DNA of 64,000 bases, taken from positions 30,199-94,198 of the forward strand of contig NZ_JAIVFS010000029.1 of NCBI RefSeq assembly GCF_020829645.1, given 5' to 3'. Origin of the DNA: Nostoc mirabile CHAB5784 (lineage in GTDB: Bacteria > Cyanobacteriota > Cyanobacteriia > Cyanobacteriales > Nostocaceae). A program made the position numbers and the translations under genes. Under the pieces are notes generated by a model. That model worked only from the letters and a program-made list of their open reading frames with translations, did not search any database and had not been told where the DNA came from. This document shows positions 52,029-60,607 of the stretch, piece by piece (the first letter of the stretch is position 1; every line of letters begins with the position of its first letter).

Positions 52029-52197
52029 TAGACCTCTTGCAAAAGTCGAACATCCGCCCGAAAATAAATTTTCGGGCTAATAGCTCAAGTCGGTTTAAAC
52101 CGACTAATAACAATAATTTTAGTCCGTTTAAACGGACTTTTGCTATAAGAGAGGGACTTGAGTCCCTGGCGGATCAAGGATTTTCGCAAGAGGTTTA
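52029..52197. mobile_element. MITE with TAGACCTCTTGCAAAAG ends and multi-hairpin core
   Basis: Ends TAGACCTCTTGCAAAAGTC (52029-52047) and GATTTTCGCAAGAGGTTTA (52179-52197). The interior is the multi-hairpin core: CCGAAAATAAATTTTCGG, GTCGGTTTAAACCGAC, GTCCGTTTAAACGGAC and AGGGACTTGAGTCCCT. It lies between ftr1 and the ferritin-like gene and may affect their co-transcription. Flanking short repeats hide any target duplication. Confidence 0.8.
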
Positions 52198-52225
52198 ATG
52201 ACTAATGACCAATGACTAATGACTA

Positions 52226-52660
52226 TTAACTAAAATCGCGTAGCATCTTTTTCAGTTCGAGATTATGCATCTCTTCTTGCCCAATCATACCGCGAGCGAA
52301 TTCTTCAAGATAAATGCTGGCATTGGTAACAGTATCGAGCAGATTTTTATACAGTTCCAATGCCTTTTTTTCGTGGGATAAGCTTTCTTCTAGGATATCC
52401 TTGACTTTATGCTGGTAGGTTTCTTCCATTGGGGCAATTTTCAGGGAGGGATGCCCATCTAAACCGGTGAGAATTTCTCCCACTTGTTCGGCATGAAGTA
52501 AAGATTCAGTTGCCTGTGCTTTGAAAAAAGCCACGATTGGAATACGGTTAGGGCCAGTCACCATCAAAGAATAATGTGTATAACGCACTACCCCTGCTAG
52601 TTCAAATTCCATGATGGCGTTCAGCAGGTCAATGGTCTTTTTCTGGTCAAGTTCTTGCAT
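52226..52660 (-). CDS. Ferritin-like/bacterioferritin-type protein
   Basis: A four-helix protein of 144 residues. Glu18 (NAIMEFELAGVVRYTHY), Glu52 and His55 (TESLLHAEQ), and the second half-site residues in EESLSHEKKALELY and IGQEEMHNLEL form a di-iron centre of the ferritin/bacterioferritin type. It could store iron imported by the neighbouring FTR1 system or detoxify Fe(II) and peroxide. The C-terminus is short and there is no obvious haem-binding Met, so I avoid a firm bfr name. Confidence 0.85.
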   Translation of the reverse strand: MQELDQKKTIDLLNAIMEFELAGVVRYTHYSLMVTGPNRIPIVAFFKAQATESLLHAEQVGEILTGLDGHPSLKIAPMEETYQHKVKDILEESLSHEKKALELYKNLLDTVTNASIYLEEFARGMIGQEEMHNLELKKMLRDFS

Positions 52661-52689
52661 CAGTTGTTAGTTCAAGTAACGAATTTTAA

Positions 52690-52830
52690 TGAGTTAGGAG
52701 TTGGTAGTTAGGAGTTAGGAGTGAGGAGTTGGTAGTTAGGAGTTAGTAGATCGGGATTCATAACTCCTAGCTCTTAACTTATAATTCATAACTCCTAACT
52801 CTTAACTCATAACTCCTAACTCTTAACTCC
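52690..52830. repeat. Short tandem repeats GGAGTTA / TAACTCC
   Basis: A run of GTTAGGAGTTGGTAGTTAGG units on the left and complementary AACTCCTAACTCTTAACTCA units on the right; the halves can pair into one long hairpin. It separates the ferritin-like and ComEA-like genes. Confidence 0.8.
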
Positions 52831-52877
52831 TAACTATTTTAAACTCCTTATCATATACTTCCCATTAAAACAAAGTG

Positions 52878-53915
52878 TTATCGCTGTGCTTGGGTATTGG
52901 ATTTGTCAGCCACTTTTTGAGAGTTTTCCTCAATGGTTTTTACTAGTTTGGTAACATCATTAGGTGTTTTGACTGCTTTTGCTGGTGGGATGGCTGAAGG
53001 CCAAACTTTTATCAGTTCAGCGAAACTAGTATCGATCGCTTTGTGCGCTTCGGGATCTGCTTGAGCTACTTGACTAGAAATTCCTTTGTATAAATCATTG
53101 GCGTAAACCACAAAACCACGGGAGTCTTGATACTCAATTGGGGCGGTTATTTTACCATCTGCGATCGCAGCGCCATATTCTGAGTTAGCTGCATCTAGTA
53201 GTTCGTTAATTACCTGTAGCACAAATCCTGGCTTTGAGCGTTGATCTGCTGGTAAAGCTGCGATCGCGGAATCAACTGCTTGTACCGAAGAAGTAAAATT
53301 AGTTTTAACTTTGCTATCCTTCGGACTAGATTTCACTAAATCTTGCAAACCTACCAATGTTGTCTTAAATTCTTTGACTTTGCGCTCATTAAGTTGATCT
53401 TCTACATCAACGTAAATCTCTTCAACTGGATGTCCAATATGAGGTTCTGCCTGTTTCGGCTGATTCTTATTCAGCAGTTCTTGTGCTACCAAAAGATGTC
53501 CTTTCATTAAGCCTAATTTAGACATATAGTCAACATCTTTTGCCTCACCCGTGAGTACTACTTCTTGAACACTAACCTGGTCTTTAATTTGGTCGAACTG
53601 TTCTTGAGTAATTACTTTTTTAGTAACTAAATCTTCTGGGCTACCATAAGGACGACTTGCCTGGATTTTGTTCGATAAAGCCGGAACACCTAGTTTGGCT
53701 TCAAACTTATCTAATTCTGACAATATAGCGCTATTAATGTTAATTTTTTCTTTGCCACCGTGGCCACTATGATTGTTATTACTTACTGCCTCTGTAGCTT
53801 GAGGGTTAGCAACTGGTGCTGATGGATTTTCTGCGGTTGGTGTACCACTACAGGAACTCAAGGTAACTATTAAGGCTGCTGCTGCTGTTAAACAGATATA
53901 ACGAAGTTTTATCAT
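52878..53915 (-). CDS. ComEA-like helix-hairpin-helix lipoprotein in an iron gene cluster
   Basis: A protein of 345 residues from the Met at 53915. The lipobox ends SSC. A His/Gly-rich segment (NNNHSGHGGKEKININ) is followed by a helix-hairpin-helix unit (INSAILSELDKFEAKLGVPA, then YGSPEDLVTKKVITQEQFDQIKD). The larger C-terminal part is helical with acidic and His-containing patches (AEPHIGHPVEEIYVDVEDQL). This C-terminal part resembles periplasmic EfeO/EfeM-like helical bundles in style, which would suit iron delivery to FTR1. That is an inference; annotation by the HhH unit alone would call it ComEA. Confidence 0.7.
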   Translation of the reverse strand: MIKLRYICLTAAAALIVTLSSCSGTPTAENPSAPVANPQATEAVSNNNHSGHGGKEKININSAILSELDKFEAKLGVPALSNKIQASRPYGSPEDLVTKKVITQEQFDQIKDQVSVQEVVLTGEAKDVDYMSKLGLMKGHLLVAQELLNKNQPKQAEPHIGHPVEEIYVDVEDQLNERKVKEFKTTLVGLQDLVKSSPKDSKVKTNFTSSVQAVDSAIAALPADQRSKPGFVLQVINELLDAANSEYGAAIADGKITAPIEYQDSRGFVVYANDLYKGISSQVAQADPEAHKAIDTSFAELIKVWPSAIPPAKAVKTPNDVTKLVKTIEENSQKVADKSNTQAQR

Positions 53916-54086
53916 CTTTGCTTCTCGCACAACTAAAAAGGTATCAATTGAAATATTTCAAACTATTACTAAAAAGTAGTTTGTTTGACACATTGTCATA
54001 TATTTTACTGTCTCATATAATGAGATTTTTTATCAACTATTTATCTAAAACTTTAATAAATTAATTAGGAATTACTAATAATATTG

Positions 54087-55112
54087 TCAGGACTTTTTAA
54101 CAGAATTTTGAGAGCTACTCTGGGCAAGTACTTCAAATTGACCCATGCAACCGTTTTCTGCGATCGCATCCTGATGGGGATGGAACATATACTTACCTGG
54201 GTAGCGAAAAGCAAATTCTAAGATGTGCCTTTCTGCGACACCCATTGTAATCACATCACTTTTCTCGCTAGGAGTCATACTCATGCCATAGCGATAGACA
54301 TCAAAGAAGTTGGCGTGGAGATGAAACGTCACCGCCGGATCGTATTCAATGATGTTGAGAACATACAGCCGAATCAACTGATCTTTGTAAATGCGAATCG
54401 GGTTATCCATGTAATAGTGGGGCAGACCGTTGAAGGCGTAATAATCATTATGGCTATCATCATTCACGTCATACCCACCCATCACTAGTACGATTTCATC
54501 AGCTGGGGGACGGGGAGTAGGTGGATCGATGATGAACATGCCGTACAGTCCCTTAGCGATGTGGCGGGTGACTGGTTCAATATGGCAATGGTATAAGTGA
54601 ACGCCATAAGGTTCAGCATCAAATTCATAAATTGTGGCACTACCATTGCTGATTGGGCGAACACCATCCATTTCCGCCGGATGAACGCCATGAAAATGCA
54701 AAGAGTGAGAATGTCCCGCCTTGTTGAGAAATAGTACCCGGATGCGATCGCCCTGTTTTGCCCGTAGCGTTGGCCCTGGTATGCGACCGTTTAAATCCCA
54801 GATGTTGTAAGAAACAGCACTATTGAGTTTTATTATGGAAGTACCCGCAGTTAACTGAAATTCCCGGATAGTCCGCCCATTTTCTTGCTTTACCGTCCCA
54901 TAGTCAAAATCCCTTAACATCTTCATCGGGTTAGTAACGTCGTCTGCTGCTGACCTATCGAATGGTGGCACTTTCACCATTGACTTACTTTGTAGATTTA
55001 GCATCTGCCAAAGTCCAGCTGCACCAGTCACTCCAGCACCTGCTAGTCCCAGCTGCAATAATTGACGGCGGCTCCAAGGTTTTCCGTTACCTAGAGCAAA
55101 GTTGTTTGGCAT
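54087..55112 (-). CDS. Multicopper oxidase (cupredoxin type), Tat-exported
   Basis: A protein of 341 residues. The N-terminus has a twin-arginine signal (SRRQLLQLGLAGAGVTGAAG). Copper-ligand motifs are HSLHFHGVHP, VHLYHCHIEPVTRH, TFHLHANFF and YMFHPHQDAIAENGCMG, so type 1, 2 and 3 sites are plausible in a two-domain laccase-like or nitrite-reductase-like fold. Together with the FTR1 permease it recalls the Fet3-Ftr1 pair, in which the oxidase converts Fe(II) to Fe(III) before transport. It is the first gene of the minus-strand iron cluster. Confidence 0.9.
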   Translation of the reverse strand: MPNNFALGNGKPWSRRQLLQLGLAGAGVTGAAGLWQMLNLQSKSMVKVPPFDRSAADDVTNPMKMLRDFDYGTVKQENGRTIREFQLTAGTSIIKLNSAVSYNIWDLNGRIPGPTLRAKQGDRIRVLFLNKAGHSHSLHFHGVHPAEMDGVRPISNGSATIYEFDAEPYGVHLYHCHIEPVTRHIAKGLYGMFIIDPPTPRPPADEIVLVMGGYDVNDDSHNDYYAFNGLPHYYMDNPIRIYKDQLIRLYVLNIIEYDPAVTFHLHANFFDVYRYGMSMTPSEKSDVITMGVAERHILEFAFRYPGKYMFHPHQDAIAENGCMGQFEVLAQSSSQNSVKKS

Positions 55113-55485
55113 GACATTTTGTTACGGTTAGCGCCAAAAAAGAATTGCAAAAGATTTTCAATTGCTTTTAAATATTAGAGGAATTAATAATTATTGTCAA
55201 TAATTTTATAGTGCTTCCAAACTGCTACTAAAGTTATTAAATTTAGACAAAGGAAGAATTTTTTCCGGAAAACTTTAGCCCAATTTACTTAAATATTACA
55301 GCATTTCTACAGGGAGTTCTGTATAAATAATGTTCAAGGGCAACTAACTGTTTCATCTCTATTCCTGATATGCTTGTTGCCTTAGGAATACCTGAAGGAC
55401 AAACAATCAGGATGAGAGGATATTTTAGAAGTAGGTTTTTGTGATGCTGAATGCAGGAAAGTGTAGTATTTGTAAGGTATAAATT
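55113..55485. promoter_or_regulatory. Divergent promoter region between multicopper oxidase and cbiM
   Basis: About 370 bp, AT-rich, without a gene. I looked for a cobalamin riboswitch before cbiM and did not see its conserved blocks. TTTTCCGGAAAAC (55261-55273) is a near-perfect palindrome in the middle and a candidate operator. Confidence 0.4.
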
Positions 55486-56271
55486 GTGTCAAAAATTACT
55501 TTTAAGTCAAAACGCGTATCACTGATCCTCATAGGGATTCTGAGCTTTTATTTAGTTGTTGGAGCATCTGCACCAGCTTATGCTATGCACATTATGGAAG
55601 GTTACTTACCAGGAAATTGGGCACTTTTTTGGTGGGTAGTAGCGTTACCATTTTTTGTTTTAGGATTGCGATCGCTAACTCGCATCACCCAAGCCAACCC
55701 GGAACTAAAATTACTCTTAGCATTGGCGGGAGCTTTTACTTTTGTGTTGTCGGCGTTAAAAATGCCCTCAGTCACAGGTAGTTGTTCCCATCCTACAGGC
55801 ACTGGGTTAGGAGCAGTACTATTTGGGCCGTTAGCGATGTCGGTGTTGGGGGGTTTAGTTCTGTTGTTTCAAGCGCTGCTACTAGCTCATGGCGGTTTGA
55901 CGACATTGGGGGCAAATGCTTTTTCAATGGCGATCGCAGGCCCATTTGCCGCCTACTGGATATATCATTTGACGATGCGGCTAACTGGTAAGCAAAAAAT
56001 AGCGATCTTTTTAGCCGCAGCCATAGCAGATTTACTCACATACATTATTACTTCGATCCAACTTGCCTTGGCTTTTCCCGCCCCAGTTGGTGGGTTTATT
56101 GCTTCATTCATCAAATTTGCCGGGATTTTTGCAATTACTCAAGTTCCTCTAGCAATTAGCGAAGGGTTGCTGACAGTGCTGGTATGGAATTGGCTACAAT
56201 CTTATACACCTCAAGAACTGGAATTTTTAAAATTAATCCAACGGGAACCTCAACACAATGAAACAGTCTAA
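55486..56271 (+). CDS. cbiM: Cobalt ECF transporter S component CbiM
   Basis: A membrane protein of 261 residues. A signal peptide (LILIGILSFYLVVGASAPAYA) precedes MHIMEGYLPGNWALFWW; after cleavage the N-terminal Met-His would coordinate cobalt, as known for CbiM. Six hydrophobic segments and the motif MPSVTGSCSHPTGTGLGAVLFGP follow. The start is GTG at 55486. It overlaps cbiN by 14 bp. Nickel cannot be excluded from the sequence alone, but the separate CbiN is the cobalt-type arrangement. Confidence 0.93.
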   Translation: MSKITFKSKRVSLILIGILSFYLVVGASAPAYAMHIMEGYLPGNWALFWWVVALPFFVLGLRSLTRITQANPELKLLLALAGAFTFVLSALKMPSVTGSCSHPTGTGLGAVLFGPLAMSVLGGLVLLFQALLLAHGGLTTLGANAFSMAIAGPFAAYWIYHLTMRLTGKQKIAIFLAAAIADLLTYIITSIQLALAFPAPVGGFIASFIKFAGIFAITQVPLAISEGLLTVLVWNWLQSYTPQELEFLKLIQREPQHNETV

Positions 56272-56560
56272 AAATGGATTGAGTAACTGGCTTTTAATAG
56301 TAGCGGTGATCGCTTTAGCAGTTGTACCCTTAATATTTGTACGTGGTGGGGAATTTACAGGTTCAGACGATCAAGCTGAAAAGGCAATTAGTGAAATACA
56401 TCCTGGATATCAACCCTGGTTTAAACCCCTGTTTGAACCCCCTAGTGGTGAAATAGAAAGTTTATTATTTTCTTCACAAGCGGCTTTGGGTGCTGGAGTT
56501 ATTGGTTATGTCATTGGTTTATATAAGGGGCGTTCCCAGCAGCAAAGGAATAAGGAATGA
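56258..56560 (+). CDS. cbiN: Cobalt ECF transporter subunit CbiN
   Basis: A protein of 100 residues with two membrane helices (WLLIVAVIALAVVPLIFV and AALGAGVIGYVIGLY) around a periplasmic loop (GSDDQAEKAISEIHPGYQPW, then FEPPSGEIESLLFSSQ) typical of CbiN. It is needed for cobalt insertion into CbiM. It overlaps cbiM by 14 bp and cbiQ by 4 bp. Confidence 0.93.
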   Translation: MKQSKNGLSNWLLIVAVIALAVVPLIFVRGGEFTGSDDQAEKAISEIHPGYQPWFKPLFEPPSGEIESLLFSSQAALGAGVIGYVIGLYKGRSQQQRNKE

Positions 56561-57369
56561 GTCTGCAAATAGATACCCTTGCTTATACGAATCGATTGCG
56601 GTGGTTAGCACCGGAGCAGAAATTGCTGTTTGCGATCGCTCTGCTAATCATCGCTGCTTTTACTCATCCCTTAGTTCAAATTTTGATTGCAGTTTGGATG
56701 AGTACTTGGACAATTATCTATGCAAGGATTCCCAGCAAAATTTATTTCAAACTAGTATATGTTGCTAGTTTTTTTGGGTTGACAAGTTTACCAGCTTTAA
56801 TCATCAATGGCGTAGATATTTCTCAATTACATTTAGTGCAAAATGACTCAGTAATAGGATTGGATATTGGCTCCTATTATGTGTATATCAGTGTTCACGG
56901 TCTTCAGCAGGGATTGACAATTTTAACCCGAGCGATCGCCTCTCTTTCCTGCTTATATTTCATTATGTTAACTATTCCCTTTACTGAGCTTTTACAAGTC
57001 CTGCGTCGCGTGGGTTTTCCTGTGTTGCTAACTGACCTATTATTACTAATGTACCGTTTTATTTTCGTTCTATTAAACACAGCCTCTGAATTATGGACTG
57101 CTCAACAATCTCGTGGTGGCTACTGCACTTTTAGCATTGGGATGAAAAGTTTAGCTTTGTTAATTGGACAATTACTCAAACGAACCCTAGAAAACTATCG
57201 TCAAGTATCCTTGACTTTGGCATCACGGGGCTTCAATGGAGAATTTCAAGTTTGGCATCCTCATCGCTACCATCTATCCAAGCGATATGCCATCGAAGCA
57301 ATTCTAGGATGTGCGTCATTAATCGCCTTGGATTGGTACGAGCATGCAACAATTTTTACTCGAATTTGA
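56557..57369 (+). CDS. cbiQ: Cobalt ECF transporter T component CbiQ
   Basis: A protein of 270 residues: four to five membrane helices and the two coupling-helix motifs of T components, LASRGF and the preceding QQSRGG (A-R-G pattern). The start overlaps the stop of cbiN (ATGA), and the end overlaps cbiO by 26 bp, so the four genes are translationally coupled. Confidence 0.92.
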   Translation: MSLQIDTLAYTNRLRWLAPEQKLLFAIALLIIAAFTHPLVQILIAVWMSTWTIIYARIPSKIYFKLVYVASFFGLTSLPALIINGVDISQLHLVQNDSVIGLDIGSYYVYISVHGLQQGLTILTRAIASLSCLYFIMLTIPFTELLQVLRRVGFPVLLTDLLLLMYRFIFVLLNTASELWTAQQSRGGYCTFSIGMKSLALLIGQLLKRTLENYRQVSLTLASRGFNGEFQVWHPHRYHLSKRYAIEAILGCASLIALDWYEHATIFTRI

Positions 57370-58174
57370 GCAATTACATTACACTTATCCAGGCCCACAA
57401 CAATTAGCTTTAAATGGTTTAAATCTGAGGATTCCTTTTAACAAAAGATGTGCGTTAATCGGGCAAAATGGTTGTGGTAAAACAACATTATTTTTATTAG
57501 CTAACGGTCTATATAAACCTCATAAAGGTAACGTATATTGGCAAGGAAAACCTCTGCAATATGACCGTAAATCCCTGATGAAATTACGCCAACAAGTAGG
57601 GCTAGTTTTTCAAGATCCAGAGCAACAACTGGTAGCTTCTACTGTTGAAGAAGATATTTCTTACGGCTTGTGTAATTTAGGATTGCCAACAGAAGAAATT
57701 AAACAGCGAGTTGAGCAAGCCTTAATAGAATTTGGACTTACCGAATTAGCTCAAAGACCAGTCCATCATCTTAGCTTAGGACAAAAAAAGCGAGTTTCCA
57801 TAGCTGATGTTATGGTGCTAAAACCAGAACTTTTATTGCTAGATGAACCAACAGCCTATTTAGATAAGTTGCATACTCGTAACTTAATGACAACTCTAAA
57901 AAAGATTCATGCAGATGGAACAACTATACTCATGGCAACCCATGACCTTGATTTAGTTTATCGTTGGGCAGACTGGATATTTGTAATGGATCGGGGACAA
58001 CTTGTGATGGAGGGAAAACCGCAAGATGTGTTTACCCAGCGTGAAGTTCTCGAAGATTTACAGCTAGGAGTGCCATTGATATATGAGATGCTATTTGCTG
58101 AGGGATTACCCGAAGAAGAACCAGTTTTAGAACGTTTGCGGCAAAGGATATTTCACTTATTCCGTTACTTGTAG
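57344..58174 (+). CDS. cbiO: Cobalt ECF transporter ATPase CbiO
   Basis: An ATPase of 276 residues. Walker A is GQNGCGKTT, the signature is LSLGQKKRVSIADVM (ECF type), Walker B is LLLLDEPTAYLD, and the switch His is in MATHDLDL. It drives Co(II) uptake with CbiQ, CbiM and CbiN. Last gene of the operon. Cobalt is needed for cobalamin synthesis. Confidence 0.94.
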   Translation: MQQFLLEFEQLHYTYPGPQQLALNGLNLRIPFNKRCALIGQNGCGKTTLFLLANGLYKPHKGNVYWQGKPLQYDRKSLMKLRQQVGLVFQDPEQQLVASTVEEDISYGLCNLGLPTEEIKQRVEQALIEFGLTELAQRPVHHLSLGQKKRVSIADVMVLKPELLLLDEPTAYLDKLHTRNLMTTLKKIHADGTTILMATHDLDLVYRWADWIFVMDRGQLVMEGKPQDVFTQREVLEDLQLGVPLIYEMLFAEGLPEEEPVLERLRQRIFHLFRYL

Positions 58175-58629
58175 CGAGTAAATTTATTGAATATGAGAAT
58201 CAAAAGCCACATCAAGTAGGGGCAATTCATGAATTGCCCCTACCTGAAAATATTGCGATCGCAGCTATTTTACTATCACTTGGATTGTTGGGTGGTTGGG
58301 TTATTGGTGGACAAGAAGAACTTGGGAATTTAGTATATCTGGGTACTTTGGCAGCAAAATAATCAAAAAGTAGTTAAAATTCAACATATTAATGTAACTA
58401 ATATTTCGGCGAGTTTAGAAAAAGAGGCTTCCTATCAGGATTTTGAGCCTTGTGGGATTATTTCAATGGAAACTAAAAAAAGTAAACTAAATAAATCTAT
58501 TGAGATTAATTTGAAAGGTCAAACTTATGTCCGATCTTGGGATTCTCCAGAGCTTGGTGTATTTATTAAGTAGAATTTTATTATTTACAAGAGCATAAAA
58601 TTAAGATTTACTCAGAAATTAAGAAAATA
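58175..58629. pseudogene. Possible gene remnant downstream of cbiO
   Basis: A hairpin GTAGGGGCAATTCATGAATTG (58216-58242 region) is followed by a frame coding for a membrane-like piece PENIAIAAILLSLGLLGGWV to AAK and stop (58245-58361). A second frame then runs about 75 codons with protein-like sequence (VVKIQHINVTNISASLEKEA, then INLKGQTYVRSWDSPELGVFIK) to a stop at 58573. Neither has a clear start codon. This looks like one decayed gene with frameshifts, of unknown identity. Confidence 0.35.
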
Positions 58630-59775
58630 ATGCTGACAAAAATTGCTGTTGAAAAAATTATTGAGCGTGCCTTGATGGGATACGACTTATCTCTCGAAGA
58701 GGGAGTGGTGTTGTTACAACAAACTGACCCGGAGGCGATCGCAGCTATACGTGCTACATCCGATACACTCCGCCACACTCAAGCAGGCGATACGGTTACT
58801 TATGTAATTAATCGTAATATCAACTTTACTAATATTTGTGAGCAGCACTGTAGTTTTTGTGCTTTCCGTCGAGATGATGGTGATGTTGGTGCATACTGGT
58901 TAGATTCGGCGCAAATTTTGGAAAAAGCAACAGATGCGGTGCAACGGGGTGCGACGGAAATCTGTATGCAGGGCGGATTAAATCCACAAGCGCAGATAAA
59001 TGGTAAATCTTTGCCCTATTATCTCAAGGTTGTAGAAACCATCAAACAAGAATTTCCCCAGATACATTTACATGCTTTCTCTCCCCAAGAAGTGGAATTT
59101 ATCGCCAGACTTGACGGACTTGGGTATGCTGATGTCATTGCTGCTTTGCGCGATGCTGGTGTTGGCTCAATGCCGGGAACAGCAGCTGAAGTGTTAGACG
59201 ATGAAGTAAGGCGGATATTGTGTCCAGAGAAGATTAACACAGCCACTTGGCTAGAAATTGTCAGCACCGCTCACAAATTAGGCTTGCATACTACCAGCAC
59301 CATGTTATCTGGGCATATTGAAACCCACGAACAGCAAATCGGGCATTTAGAAAAATTGCGATCGCTCCAAAAAACCGCCATTAATCAGGGATATCCAGCA
59401 AGGATCACAGAGTTTATTTTATTACCCTTCGTTGGGCAAGAAGCGCCCAAACCCTTACGTCGCCGTGTCGGACGCGATCAACCAGTTTTGAGTGATGCAC
59501 TGCTGCTAGGCGCTGTGGCGCGAATTTACTTAGGTAATTGGATTCCTAACCATCAGCAGAGTTGGGTAAAACTAGGGCTTGCAGGTGCAACATCCGCCTT
59601 AGTTTGGGGTTGTAATGATATCGGCGGCACATTGATGGAGGAACATATTACCACAATGGCAGGTGCTTTGGGTGGTACGTGCATGGAAGTGGAAACCTTG
59701 GAAAATGCGATCGCTTCTTTAGGAAGACCTTACCAACAACGCAATACTCTTTATCAAAAAGTCATTAGTCATTAG
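58630..59775 (+). CDS. cofH: FO synthase subunit CofH (radical SAM)
   Basis: A radical SAM enzyme of 381 residues with the cluster motif C70-x3-C74-x2-C77 (CEQHCSFC), GGLNPQ, SPQEVEF and the C-terminal segment HITTMAGALGGTCM. With CofG it makes FO (7,8-didemethyl-8-hydroxy-5-deazariboflavin), which cyanobacteria use as the antenna chromophore of photolyase. The partner cofG is not in this window. Its last codons run into a CATTAGT heptamer repeat, which encodes the final HISH-like residues. Confidence 0.93.
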   Translation: MLTKIAVEKIIERALMGYDLSLEEGVVLLQQTDPEAIAAIRATSDTLRHTQAGDTVTYVINRNINFTNICEQHCSFCAFRRDDGDVGAYWLDSAQILEKATDAVQRGATEICMQGGLNPQAQINGKSLPYYLKVVETIKQEFPQIHLHAFSPQEVEFIARLDGLGYADVIAALRDAGVGSMPGTAAEVLDDEVRRILCPEKINTATWLEIVSTAHKLGLHTTSTMLSGHIETHEQQIGHLEKLRSLQKTAINQGYPARITEFILLPFVGQEAPKPLRRRVGRDQPVLSDALLLGAVARIYLGNWIPNHQQSWVKLGLAGATSALVWGCNDIGGTLMEEHITTMAGALGGTCMEVETLENAIASLGRPYQQRNTLYQKVISH

Positions 59776-59930
59776 TCATTAGTCATTAGTCATTGGGCAT
59801 TGGGCATTGGGCATTGGGCATTGATTATTCGCCTTGTCTCCCTCATCTCCCTCATCTCCCTCATCCTCCCCTGCTCCCCCACTCCCCACTCCCCATTCCC
59901 CAAGTTACCAATCCAAGATACGATGGACGT
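59763..59930. repeat. CATTAGT / GGGCATT and CTCCCTCAT short repeats
   Basis: Heptamer runs CATTAGT, then TGGGCAT, then CTCCCTCAT and CCCCACT units fill the space between cofH and psb27. Long frames across them are low-complexity artefacts. Confidence 0.8.
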
Positions 59931-59959
59931 TGATTTACGTATTCTTTTACTTAATGCAT

Positions 59960-60358
59960 ATGAAGCGCTATTGGTCGCGTTTGCTTGCGCTGGTTTTGGT
60001 TGTATCTATCGGCTTAATGGGCTGTTCTGGCAGTCCAGATAGTTTGACTGGGGATTATCGCCAAGACACCTTAGCTGTGGTCAATGTTATGAGACAAGCT
60101 CTGGATATATCACAAGATTCACCAGAAAAAGCAGCAGTTCAAGCAGAAGCACGTCAAAAAATTAATGACTTTTCAGCTCGCTATCAGCGAGTTAACTCTG
60201 TTTCTGGTCTTGGCTCCTTTACAACCATGCGAACAGCCCTCAACTCCCTGGCTGGACACTACAGTTCTTACCCAAATCGTGCCGTACCCCAAAAACTCAA
60301 AAATCGTTTAGAGAAGGAGTTACAGCAGGTAGAAGTAGCACTGAAGCGTGGCGGTTAA
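59960..60358 (+). CDS. psb27: Photosystem II assembly lipoprotein Psb27
   Basis: A protein of 132 residues: a signal with lipobox (VVSIGLMGCSGSP), then the Psb27 four-helix bundle (LTGDYRQDTLAVVNVMRQAL, INDFSARYQRVNSVSGLGSF, TTMRTALNSLAGHYSSYPNR, LKNRLEKELQQVEVAL). It binds CP43 on the lumenal side during photosystem II assembly and repair. I chose the ATG at 59960 (MKRYWSRLL), which gives a proper signal peptide; longer frames begin in simple repeats. Confidence 0.95.
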   Translation: MKRYWSRLLALVLVVSIGLMGCSGSPDSLTGDYRQDTLAVVNVMRQALDISQDSPEKAAVQAEARQKINDFSARYQRVNSVSGLGSFTTMRTALNSLAGHYSSYPNRAVPQKLKNRLEKELQQVEVALKRGG

Positions 60359-60382
60359 TTCTTAACTATTGCCTACTCCATC

Positions 60383-60416
60383 ATCAAGAGTCGATACTTT
60401 TGACTCTTGATTATTT
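60383..60416 (+). terminator. Intrinsic terminator after psb27
   Basis: ATCAAGAGTC (60383-60392) pairs perfectly with GACTCTTGAT (60402-60411) over a 9-nt loop, followed by TATTTTAT. It lies 25 bp past the psb27 stop codon. Confidence 0.85.
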
Positions 60417-60477
60417 TATCAACTTGATATAAATCAGAGTTTTAAATTTTCAACTAAAAGCCTGCTCAAAGTTCAAC

Positions 60478-60607
60478 TTAGGGACTTCCAAATTAAAAAA
60501 CATCCAAAAATCTCATACAACAATCCTCTCTCATCTTCCTTTCTTTGCGCTCTCTGCGCCTCTGTGGTTCATTTTCATTAGATAATTTATTTTTTAGAAA
60601 TCCCTTA
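60478..60607. mobile_element. MITE of the GGGACTTCCAA family with TTA target duplication at the polA stop codon
   Basis: The element spans 60481-60604 (124 bp), from GGGACTTCCAAATTAAAAAA to TTTTTTAGAAATCCC, flanked by TTA on both sides (60478-60480 and 60605-60607). The right TTA is the complement of the polA stop codon TAA. The length equals the element at 38620. The interior has the CTTTGCGCTCTCTGCGCCTC segment common to such elements. Confidence 0.85.

Noticed and set aside
55113..55485. Cobalamin riboswitch before cbiM
   Set aside because: The conserved B12-box type sequence is not visible on the plus strand; the region is too AT-rich.
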